Shown here one piece after another: positions 23,303-31,821 of a stretch of 64,000 bases of DNA (its first letter is position 1; every line of letters begins with the position of its first letter). Location of the stretch: contig CM056743.1 of NCBI GenBank assembly GCA_029851415.1, positions 94,958,501 to 95,022,500 of the forward strand, read 5' to 3'. Source of the DNA: Eretmocerus hayati. Its lineage: Eukaryota; Arthropoda; Insecta; Hymenoptera; Aphelinidae. The position numbers and the translations under genes are program-made. Below the pieces are notes generated by a model. That model saw only the letters and a list, made by a program, of their open reading frames with translations, was not told where the DNA came from and searched no databases.

Positions 23303-23523
23303 GTGAAAACGTGATACAGATATGGTAAGACTCGTATCATCGCAAGAATATTCAAGAACATGCGTACATGCACTCGATTGATTGACAAAGCGTGAAAATT
23401 ACTCGAGTGTCCGAAGCTCTTAAACGAAATCTGATCTACGTGAAGAGATATGGGTTCGAAAAATCGTAAGTTGAAAATGAAGACCCGCATGCCCATGCGG
23501 GCTTTTCTCATTTGTTTTGGCAT
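23182..23523 (-). CDS. ORF L, right copy: runs into the palindrome centre
   Basis: The first 93 codons are identical to the left copy. The end differs because the centre is asymmetric, giving a 113-residue product that stops at 23182. It overlaps and converges with the left ORF. The same caveats apply about gene conversion near the axis. Confidence 0.3.
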   Translation of the reverse strand: MPKQMRKARMGMRVFIFNLRFFEPISLHVDQISFKSFGHSSNFHALSINRVHVRMFLNILAMIRVLPYLYHVFTHACAPNGVRFTCLVPNSMVLDVDNVVDNEVVTSSLTRSS

Positions 23524-24216
23524 ATAATCTCAAAAACGTATGTAAAAGTATGAATTTTCACCATGTGCATTAGCCCTATGGACATCCCAGGAAACGGATC
23601 ATGAGTGCATGGAGCTGACATGAACAGAACTGACATTTGCCTCTTGAATCGCTCATAAAAATAATGATGGTGACGTCATTTATTTTCCATCGGGCACTGG
23701 GTGAAGAAATTCATTTCTGACCAGATGAATTTATTTCCAGTTAAAGGAAATGGTGCTCACAAAACCAATGAAATTAATGGCATGCCTCGTTTTTGGACAT
23801 AGATGTTTGTGCAGTTCTTGTAATTTCGGTTCTTGACCCTCACTCACGCTGGCCTTTGATTATTTGACATGTTCCCTTCCAATTTTGTTCGAAACGGAGC
23901 TTTCTAGTATGCTACTAACATTCATTGAATGTCACATTTTTGGTGAAAAAACCCGTAACAGAAAAGATTTGCATGGTTCAGGGTCTAATCTGAACATCTT
24001 GGTCAGTTTGATGGTGTATTTTGATGGGAGAATCGAGAATACCTACTGCGATGATTAATTCGACTCTGGCGCTGCGAATATCTGCCTCACTGCGGGTGTA
24101 ACAGTCCACGAACCCCACATTTTGATCCTTCATCCTTGAAAATGGAAGAAACGCGTTGACGGGTCGAGCTGTAACTTTAGCCAAGTGTATTTTAATACAA
24201 TACGTGTAGGGAATTT
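23524..24216. other. Inner right arm, no supported gene
   Basis: Mirror of 22164-22858. It contains the same ATG-less overlapping frames (23864-24058 plus; 23978-24220 minus) and nothing else I can support. Confidence 0.4.
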
Positions 24217-24510
24217 TCAATCGAGTGATTTCGACCTCGCTCGTCGAGATGCAAGGTCATAACACGTTCCGTTTAAGTTTGTGAGATAATACCCATGTAC
24301 AATCCTTTTGGGTCTGCGGTCACAACACAAACCAACTTCATCTTCACACTTTACCAAAGAAATGTCGAACACAAAAAGCGTGATTGCGTGAAAAACATAT
24401 CTATTGATATCGAATAACAGGAGTAGTTGGGGGCAAGACCTAAGCTTAGTCTCGAATAGGTACCCATCGACATTCAGTGGGTAGATTTGGTGTGCCCCGC
24501 TTGTTATCAT
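24217..24510 (-). CDS. ORF J, right copy: hypothetical 97-residue protein
   Basis: Intact from ATG (complement of 24510-24508) to TGA. The sequence begins MITSGAHQIYPLNVDGYLF, has a hydrophobic middle (LLLLFDINRYVFHAITLF), then a cysteine pair (GLCCDRR) and a basic end. The left-arm counterpart is frameshifted. Retention here but not on the left fits a gene for which one copy is enough, or simply chance. Family unknown. Confidence 0.42.
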   Translation of the reverse strand: MITSGAHQIYPLNVDGYLFETKLRSCPQLLLLFDINRYVFHAITLFVFDISLVKCEDEVGLCCDRRPKRIVHGYYLTNLNGTCYDLASRRARSKSLD

Positions 24511-24687
24511 TACGACCCGAACAACTTGAGGGTGTTATGTACCATGTGTAGAGTGAGGGAACGAATTGAGAGTGGACTGGTGACACTATCGACGCATCAT
24601 CTTTGGTAATTTGCTGCCCCACTGTTGCATGGAAGGATTCAAGTACATCACTCCCACCAGTTAGATACGTTGTCTAAATAACTGAAC

Positions 24688-24915
24688 ATGGATGATGAGT
24701 ACCTCTTTCATCCCTGCGCCGTTGTACGTGCATTTACTACCTGTCGAAAATTCATCGCACCCACAAATGATAGCCTTCATATTACTGTAATCTGCGCGTA
24801 TATGAGAGGTTCTACAGGACTTTTAACATTTGAACTGCTGGAGAGTGAAATTTTTTTCCTTATGACACGCGTCAGGAGACAATTTTGCTGGTTAGTAGGA
24901 CCTCTAAATGAGTAA
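24688..24915 (+). CDS. ORF I, right copy: hypothetical 75-residue protein
   Basis: Starts at ATG 24688. The translation is identical to the left-arm copy. It is divergent from ORF J, with about 180 bp between their starts, so the two may share a promoter region. Function unknown. Confidence 0.42.
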   Translation: MDDEYLFHPCAVVRAFTTCRKFIAPTNDSLHITVICAYMRGSTGLLTFELLESEIFFLMTRVRRQFCWLVGPLNE

Positions 24916-25240
24916 AAATATACGTGCCCAAGGGTTTGGTAGGATGTTATTAATGTAATTGAGGAGACCATGATAAGCCGTCTGAGGTCCATTGAGCACG
25001 TCTGATTGGATCCCAATCTACACACTCACATCACTCAAAAGCTACTTGAAACACAGATACACATTGCATTCCACTAGTTTTCTTTTTTCTCACCATATTG
25101 GATGAATGGGAGTACTCGAGTTCCACCTATTTGTCGTTTAGCGTCCCCATCCTTCACTACAAAATTCCTAAATCGAGTCTATAGTGACACTCATGGGAGA
25201 GAAATTGGTTTTTCAGTGTATTAATAACTGTTCTCGAGTT
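24916..25240. other. Intergenic, right arm
   Basis: Mirror of 21137-21461. No supported gene. Confidence 0.4.
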
Positions 25241-25677
25241 TTATATAAACGATTGCAATGTCATAGGAGCGCACCCATAATCTTGATCACATATGCTTCC
25301 ATCGATGGAATTTTTGTGATGATTCTCATTCGAATAACGTTCAATGTCAGGACCCAAAAAACTGTGGAATATCGTTTATAATGAGATGAAGAGAAATGGG
25401 GGTAATATTTCAGGAGCGCACCCCCCTTCCCATTCCCATGCCATGAGGATTTGAGCTCCCTCAGTGGAGTGGGTGCATGAACTCACCCATCTTCTTGGAG
25501 CTGTCGTTTCAACGCAGTTGGTCGCACGCACCTAAACCAAACGGGATATGAATGGTGTTGTTTCAAACTATCGAAATCCGTTTTGAACATGTGCTTATCG
25601 TAGATGTTACTTTTTTCAAAAGTTGAATCCGAGAGATGTCTATTTTTCGTGAAAACTCGGTTACGCGACTTCGACAT
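25241..25677 (-). CDS. Gene G, right copy: spliced 103-residue protein
   Basis: Exon 1 is 25487-25677 and exon 2 is 25241-25361, with a 125-nt intron bearing the same GTGAGT donor and CACAG acceptor as the left copy. The product differs from the left at one visible residue (Tyr for His in the DQDHG motif). Conservation of both splice sites and an open second exon supports a functional gene. No family recognised. Confidence 0.62.
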
Positions 25678-26300
25678 TAATTCATGACTGCCACCTCAAG
25701 GGCACGTGACTGAAGCCAATGCTTTCTCAAAATATACGGTGTCTAGATGGTCGCTGGATTTTGACAGAATTTTTCGAGCAATGTTATTTCCGCAGCAGGC
25801 TTGAGGAATCAGGAAAATGGCGTTAGTATGCTGAGAGATAGTCAGAAAGATGAGAGTTGCTGACCGTGCTGCGCATAGTCAGTTTCTTTGGACAAAACAT
25901 TGATTATAGTCAGATTCAGAGGCCTTGGAACTCATCAAATCCAATTTCGACAACTTGACAATCATTTGAAGGTTCAGAGACAGCGTGGAGTACGCACAAT
26001 GTCAAAAGTTCTGTAGGATCTCTCATATGTAATCTCAAATCTTCGACTTGATGTGTAACTCACCGTAAATTAGTAGACTGTTGATGAACATGTGTATTTT
26101 TTGCATAATGAGCTTGATATAAAATCGAAGTCTCTCAGGAAAAGTGCTTCTTAATACGTTTTCAGTGGAAAATTTCCCCGATCTTACCCAAGACTGATCT
26201 GATCGCTCTGGTGATGGATCATCACTGTGATTTCATTATGTTGAGGTAATTAGTTATTTCATAGCTTGAGAATATCATCATTCAAACACTCATCAGTTAG
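25678..26300 (-). other. Possible multi-exon region, unresolved (right arm)
   Basis: Mirror of 20077-20699, with the same candidate donors. The acceptor before the 34-codon open stretch is changed: the minus strand reads CCTCAAG where the left has TTCTCAG, so this copy would splice less well if the exon is real. Confidence 0.3.
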
Positions 26301-26513
26301 GTGAGGATCATCCTACAGATTGTACGGGAGAAAATCAGTGAAAAATATAATCAGTTTTTGAAAAATTCACGGTGTATAGGAGTCCAACTTATCGTCATGT
26401 TTGGCACGGAAATTGTCAACTCCGCTTTGCTAGACGGCTCTGCGAGAGCCATGAGTATCCAAGATCAAATTTTTCCCTTCCCACAATCGGTAACAGAAGA
26501 TTGTCTCATCTGA
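26301..26513 (+). CDS. ORF F, right copy: possible exon
   Basis: Open like the left copy and likewise without an upstream ATG in frame. It differs by a few replacements and keeps the same stop. It probably begins after an acceptor-like CCTACAG near 26320. Function unknown. Confidence 0.33.
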   Translation: MRIILQIVREKISEKYNQFLKNSRCIGVQLIVMFGTEIVNSALLDGSARAMSIQDQIFPFPQSVTEDCLI

Positions 26514-26700
26514 TCAATTTCATGTCTAATAACTAGCATATAATTGATGGGAGTCGAAAATCTCTATTCCACCCGTACCACTCTTTCCGCACTTGAACTC
26601 AGAGACTGTGCTCGATAACTCACACAGAAATTCGTACTTTCGCTCCATTCTCCTTGCACAGTATGCTTCAATATCCTCAATCATCGAATTTCAGCAAACG

Positions 26701-26973
26701 TTATAATATTTTTGATTCTTTGAAACTATAGAAGTATAAACCATCGATCCACGGTTCGAGATCTAGGATGTTGAATTGAAAGCAGGCGTCATCGATACAT
26801 TCCTGACTAACTTTTTCTTGGTGATAGATATGGACACTGATTTTCGACTCTCCTGGTAAAAGTTCGAAATCGTCAGGAAATCGTCGTGCTTTGTATGACT
26901 GTAGTCCCTCTTTGCCATGCATTGGACCACCGCTATCGAGAAAATGTACGCAATTATATAATTCGTAATCCAT
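26701..26973 (-). CDS. Gene D, right copy: hypothetical 90-residue protein
   Basis: Same start and length as the left copy, with a few amino-acid changes (Pro for Thr near residue 17; Pro for Leu and Gly for Asp near the end). It is divergent from gene C across a longer spacer that includes a ~60-bp duplication. Confidence 0.55.
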   Translation of the reverse strand: MDYELYNCVHFLDSGGPMHGKEGLQSYKARRFPDDFELLPGESKISVHIYHQEKVSQECIDDACFQFNILDLEPWIDGLYFYSFKESKIL

Positions 26974-27118
26974 ATTGACCACCAGGTGATTCTGCCGAAT
27001 TCAGGGTGTGCTATCAAGCTCGATCTGATGGAGACTGTGTATAATCCCGAGCTCAGAACAGGACATTACTCAGCTACTGCCCCTCTATCTTTACGCGCAT
27101 CATCTCTCTTCGGATCTT

Positions 27119-27180
27119 TATACAGGGGCCATCGTTAGCGGCCCCTCTCTTTACGCGCACCATCTCTCTTTGGATCTCCA
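27119..27180 (+). repeat. ~60-bp tandem duplication in the C/D upstream region
   Basis: The segment TTTACGCGCA(T/C)CATCTCTCTT(C/T)GGATCT occurs twice here but once in the left arm. The inserted part includes a short hairpin GGCC...GGCC. This is an arm-specific change in the presumed promoter region. Confidence 0.6.
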
Positions 27181-27303
27181 TACAGGGCTTCTGGCTACGC
27201 GAGCTCGCGCTATAGTACAGTTGAGTGAAGAAACTCAGCAGAGCTGCATCGTCAAAAAGAAAAAAAGGTCATCCGATTCTGTTTGAAGTGAGAAACGGGA
27301 AGA

Positions 27304-27573
27304 ATGGATCAGCCCTTTGATCCTCGAGTAGTGACGTATCAAGAGTATTGTGGAGTGAAAAGAGTTTTCGAGTCGAAGACTGCATTGATGGATCTCGATC
27401 CAAAACTCAGAGAGCTACATGATGTGAACTATTGCATACGTTTTAACAATCCTCCAGATGTGCGCAAATTTGTGATTATCGATAAGCAAACTGATAAAAT
27501 ATTGTTTCAAGTATTTTATAAAAACTCATACTATGATAGATATGTTTCCGTTGACAAAATTGAACAATCTTGA
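27304..27573 (+). CDS. Gene C, right copy: hypothetical 89-residue protein
   Basis: The protein is identical to the left copy. Start ATG 27304 follows GGGAAGA. It lies tail to tail with ORF M. Function unknown. Confidence 0.6.
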   Translation: MDQPFDPRVVTYQEYCGVKRVFESKTALMDLDPKLRELHDVNYCIRFNNPPDVRKFVIIDKQTDKILFQVFYKNSYYDRYVSVDKIEQS

Positions 27574-27685
27574 TTGGGTTAGAGCGAGAATATAAATCTG
27601 CCTCCACGACAATGGATGTTGTTTATATCATTGCCTCACGTACGTTTACAGAGCCGAGACGGGCTAACGATAAATCTCAAGTAGC

Positions 27686-27907
27686 TCAATTCACATTGAA
27701 TATTTTCACATACCAATCGTCTGTGGGAGATGATCGAAGATGATAGTGGAATGAAACATAGATGAGAGAAAGCAGAATATGATTAATACGATGGATTTTG
27801 TTCACGAATTTGCATTTGTCAAATTGTGGGGTTGCGCTACGAAACATGTCAATATTGTCAAACTGACAAAGTTGACAATATTCCTTGATTGGGGGATCCT
27901 CATGCAT
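27686..27907 (-). CDS. ORF M, right copy: hypothetical 73-residue protein
   Basis: Mirror of 17849-18070 with identical translation, including the EYCQLCQFD segment and the inverted repeat (27851-27882) inside it. Coding status is uncertain for the reasons given for the left copy. Confidence 0.35.
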   Translation of the reverse strand: MHEDPPIKEYCQLCQFDNIDMFRSATPQFDKCKFVNKIHRINHILLSLIYVSFHYHLRSSPTDDWYVKIFNVN

Positions 27908-28388
27908 ATGATGCCATAGGATCGGTGCATGACACAAGACGGACGAGATTTGAGCAAAATATTATGTGAGGTAAGAGAATATATGCACCATGATCACGTG
28001 TTGAACGTGTTAAATGTAGTAAATGCGCGTTAAGCATGTGAGTGTGTGTGTCTGTATCTTGTAGGACCAACCCCTCTCTGACCCGCGTGCGATATACTCG
28101 CTATGCATAGGAGACGATGTGTTATCTGAGCGCTGTAGGATCCGCGGGTAATAAGAGTGTCCTCGTTAGCTACTGAACGCTTGGGAGGAAACGGTGTGGA
28201 GGTTGGGGAGGGGGTGGGGGGACAATTAGACAAAGTAGAATGTTGGTAGAATTGAAGAAGCATTTATCACAATAACAACGTCACATATGTTCCTTCCTAT
28301 TTTACATTGATCGGAATCTACATCATAATTATGAGAGAAACCATTGGTGAAGAAGAATGAATTTCGATCTCAAGGTGTTAATTTCTCT
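27908..28388. other. Intergenic region, right arm
   Basis: Mirror of the left intergenic region. It holds a G-rich stretch (28196-28222), a copy of the GC-rich motif (28136-28157) and a short TG run. Confidence 0.5.
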
Positions 28389-28865
28389 TCAATCCTCTGT
28401 AGGAATCTCTACAACAAAGTCCAATGCGTATATAAGGAAATTCCTAATGAGGCGATATATCTGTTGAAATTTACCTCGGTAGATGAAATTAGTGTAAGGA
28501 TGGAAATCAGATAGTCTCGATAGATCGATTTCTATCGGTGAGTCGCAATATCTCCTTGCTCCGACCACTTCGAGTATGGTGGAGTCGTTGGAGTTATACG
28601 GGTGAAACACTATTGTGAAATTCATGAACTCGCCTCGATCTGGTATGGTTTGCGCGACGTTCAGAGCTTCCGTATATGCTGCAATGTTTTGAGGATTCGT
28701 CGAACGGCTCACTCCCATTCTTACCCACCAGAGGTTCATTAAGGAAACTTGTTGGACTGGAGGAGAGAGAAAAAAAAGCTCGTTGAAGTACGTATGAAAT
28801 GTGTGGAGAAATATAAAAATTGAATTCTGTTACTCACAAAGTTGGTTCCTGTTGAGCTGGTTCAT
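28389..28865 (-). CDS. Gene B, right copy: spliced paralogue of gene A
   Basis: Exon 1 is 28838-28865 (28 nt) and exon 2 is 28389-28756, separated by an 81-nt intron with GTGAGT and CTCCAG ends. It encodes 131 residues. There are two visible amino-acid differences from the left copy (Val for Ala in WWARM; Pro for Leu in TILDRG). Same relation to gene A as on the left. Confidence 0.77.
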
Positions 28866-29236
28866 TTTTTTCGGGATGATTTCACAAAAATATTGGAGGC
28901 CGAAGAGAACGATGTGCACACGAGCAATTCGAAAACTGGAGTGAGATTGATGGATTTTTTCGAATAGTTGTGTGATATCTGCCTGTGATTGAGTATGTTT
29001 TAAAATGAAACTTGATTGACAGGGGTAGATTGTAAAAACTTGTTTGATGTATCTGCTCATCAAGCAACGGACTTCAGGTAAGAGTCTCACTTCTTCCTAA
29101 ATTTCAGACAACGATCACGCAAAGAACGGGATATACCGCATGAGAGTGAGTGAGAAGAGAGGTATGTGAGACCATTGCGCATGAGAGTAGGTAATAGCCA
29201 ACACCAAACCAGAGCGAGAGAGATAAATTATGAGTC

Positions 29237-29733
29237 TTATGGATTCTCAGGGATGAAACCTAAATCAGAAATATTATACACTGCTGGATTCTCAAGTATA
29301 AAGTCTAAATTTGAAATATCATAGTTGTGAATAATGTGATAAATTTCCGAGTACTTTCCTTTAAAAATACAGTACGTGTGAGCGTTAAAGTTTGAATACC
29401 TTGCTCGATCAATTTCAACGGGTGAGCTACAATACAGTCTTGCTCCCATACGCTCTAAATCACGTTGATCGTTTGGATTCATCAATTGGAATATTATTAG
29501 AAAATCTGAAGAATCTCGTCTCAATAACTCGGAGAGCACGTCTTGGAGACATCCTATATACTCTCTCATGGTCCGTGGTGTGTTATGGCGTCTCATTTCA
29601 GAACGTGCTGACCAAAGCTTCATGAGCGATATTTCCTGATCTGTGAAAACGAGAGAGACATAGTTACAGTGTATGTTCATATATAGTAAAAGCCTTGATA
29701 CTCACAGGGTCGTAGTGAAATTTGTCTAAACAT
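29237..29733 (-). CDS. Gene A, right copy: spliced small protein, unknown family
   Basis: Exon 1 is 29706-29733 (28 nt) and exon 2 is 29237-29640; the 65-nt intron has a consensus GTGAGT donor and TTTTCACAG acceptor. The 143-residue product keeps the conserved pattern shared with gene B. The second exon is identical in translation to the left arm. The single exon-1 change is Pro for Leu at residue 9. This copy has the better donor and is the more likely to be expressed correctly. Confidence 0.75.
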
Positions 29734-30629
29734 TTTCTCAAGGTAAACAACAGTGTAGGTGTGTACGAAACTCATTCACAGTGATGCTACTCCTCAAGCC
29801 ACGGACTTGAATTGCAGCTTGCAGAAATCATTAAGCAGCTTTGCGAAAGGCATGAAATTTCAAACGACTGAAGAAAAGACTGGTAGCTGGCTCGGAGTAT
29901 AGCTGACTCGAGAACGAGAGTGAGAGAGAGGAAGGGAGTATATGGGATCATTGTGCATGGGAGCGAGTGAGAGAGGAAGAGGTTTGTCTGAGAGGGAGAG
30001 AGTGGCTGGTTGAGAGTGAAAGGAATGGAGATGGGATGGATTATATGAGTTTTATCTTGGCTTGAGAAATATGATTTTTGAGATATATTATTTCAATCAA
30101 GCGATGATCGTGCGTTGAACGTGTGTTTATGTATATGTCTGTCTCATGGCGGGCCCCTGTATATACCAGCAAAGCATGTTAGCCATAGGGTCCTGCGGGC
30201 AGGGAAACCATGAAACGCATTTTATCCATAGCCAAATATATGGAGGAGTGTGTACTCAATAGCTGTGGGTTAGCTAGCAACGCATACGTGCTAGCTCTAT
30301 CAAACTGCATGTACTCGTTATAGCATCTGTATGAGAGACCGTTATAGGATCCTCACGCAATGCATTTCATACGGGAAAGCGTGAAATCGTCCATGCATGA
30401 TGACAATCATGCAGATGAGGCTTGCTATGCCCTTAAATGTGTTTCATTGTGACAGAGCGTGAGGAAGGGGGAGAGTTGTTTGAGGAGGGAAAGGAGTGAA
30501 GATGCGAGGATATATGTGGAGTTTTATACCCGTCTCGAGGAATATTGGGGAAATATTATTCTTCTGGAAAAATATTATTTGGAACGAGCGATGCTCGTGG
30601 ATCGTGCGTTAAACGTGTGTTGAACGTAG
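29734..30629 (-). other. Non-coding upstream region of gene A (right arm)
   Basis: Mirror of 15123-16023: purine-rich tracts (29915-30030), an initiator-like sequence on the minus strand near 29865, and one GC-rich motif (30342-30378). No gene seen. Confidence 0.5.
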
Positions 30630-31023
30630 ATGTGTGCGTTCGTATGACGGTGTGTGTTCTTATGAGAGTGTGTGTGTGTATGTATGGGAGGGTGTATGTG
30701 TGTGTGTGTTTTTATGAGAGTGTGTCTGTGTGTATGTATGGGGTGTTCTTATGAGAGTGTGTGTGTGTATGTATGGGAGGGTGTATGTGTGTGTGTCCGC
30801 GTGAGAGGGTGTGTATGTGTGTGTGTGTGTTCTTATGAGAGTGTGTCTGTGTGTATGTATGGGGTGTTCTTATGAGAGTGTGTGTGTGTGTGTGTATGTA
30901 TGGGAGGGTGTATGTGTGTGTGTTCGCGTGAGAGGGTGTGTGTGTGTGTTCTTATGAGAGTGTGTCTGTGTGTATGTATGGGGGGTTGGTGTATGTGTGT
31001 GTGTATATGTGTGTGTGAATGTA
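30630..31023 (-). repeat. TG-rich minisatellite (right arm)
   Basis: Mirror of the CA minisatellite, with a different number and order of internal units, so the two arrays have changed independently since the arms formed. Confidence 0.9.
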
Positions 31024-31059
31024 TATATGCCTAGGCCCTTTGCGTATGGATGTAATATC

Positions 31060-31765
31060 ACATCTATGGGCATGTGTTAATAGGATACGCGGACAATGCT
31101 TTGTTTACGTGAAAAGTGCGAGAAGCATGAGCCCGTTATAGTAACCGCAGTCAATGTATGTCATAGGGGGGACGTGTGAAATCATGCATGCGTGGTGAAA
31201 AGCATGCATGCGCTGTGTCAGCAATGCTCCTAATAGGAACCGAACACAATGGTATACTTATGAGAGAACGTCTTTTTCACTGCGTGGAAGGTGGGAAATC
31301 CGCGCTCATCTTAGCTAGCGAGAAATATTATTTGATCTCAAATTGGGTGTGTGTCTTCTGATCCCTGACTCCCGCGCTGCAATCAGCATGAACGAGGAAT
31401 CATCGAGAGAGAGAGAGAGCAGCTGAAAGAGTGAGAGGCTTCTTTTAAAAATATGAGCTCGATATTCCTCAAATATTATTGATGGATATGTGTGCGGGCC
31501 CATCCCGTGATGCCGAGCACGGAGACGAGCAGTTGACTATCCTCCCAATGTATTCCGTGAGGATCCGCGGGCAATGATATTCTTATGGACGGGAGTGAAG
31601 AACCGAGCTCGGAGTTCAGTTTGCCATACAATTGTCAAGATCCGCGCGCAACGGGGGGAAAATGACAGGCGAGCGCGGATGAGTGAAAGAAGCATGATAG
31701 TGCAGTTGCCTATGCTTGCAATGCATTCATCAGGATCCGCGCGCAATGCTTTTCTTATGGGGAAA
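31060..31765 (-). promoter_or_regulatory. Subterminal array of a GC-rich recurrent motif (right)
   Basis: Mirror copies of the left array occur at about 31081-31110, 31560-31586, 31636-31651 and 31732-31760, each reading AGGATCCGCG(G/C)GCAATG or close. Position next to the terminus is conserved in both arms. Confidence 0.6.
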
Positions 31766-31785
31766 AGTGAGAAAAGGTGTGACCT

Positions 31786-31815
31786 ACTTCGTCTCCCCCG
31801 CTCTCCTAACCTACT
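31786..31815 (-). repeat. Right terminal inverted repeat tip
   Basis: Ends CTCTCCTAACCTACT, the reverse complement of the left tip apart from one base. Confidence 0.85.
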
Positions 31816-31821
31816 ATCGAC
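31816..31821. repeat. Target-site duplication, right copy (ATCGAC)
   Basis: Direct repeat of 13912-13917. It is followed by CAATCTGAGG, which continues the satellite variant monomer broken by the insertion. Confidence 0.9.

Larger units (their letters stand above)
13918..31815. mobile_element. 17.9-kb giant palindromic DNA element
   Basis: A single insertion in the 383-bp satellite, bounded by 6-bp duplications and inverted ends AGTAGGG.../...CCTACT. The left arm (13918-~23137) and right arm (~23243-31815) are reverse complements over their length, with scattered substitutions and a few indels, around a ~105-bp asymmetric centre. The length, 6-bp duplication and AG.../...CT ends match what is known of Polinton/Maverick integration. 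However, no polymerase B, integrase, packaging ATPase, protease or capsid gene is recognisable, so assigning it to that class is inference. The cargo is a set of small, partly spliced genes of unknown function present once per arm. Alternatives are an integrated head-to-head dimer of a linear hairpin-ended genome, or a fold-back derivative of a larger element. Confidence 0.88.
23243..31815 (-). repeat. Right arm of the palindrome
   Basis: Reverse complement of the left arm with scattered substitutions. It lacks the ~690-bp block found at 19145-19835 and has a ~60-bp tandem duplication at about 27119-27180. Several ORFs are better preserved here than on the left (J, and the gene A donor site). 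Confidence 0.88.

Noticed and set aside
13918..31815. Palindrome as a bracovirus or other polydnavirus segment
   Set aside because: No excision motifs or known polydnavirus gene families seen, and the structure and 6-bp duplication point to transposon-like integration.
13918..31815. Palindrome as an assembly artefact
   Set aside because: Not excluded, but the arms differ by real substitutions, a ~690-bp indel and minisatellite changes, and the insertion has a clean target duplication.
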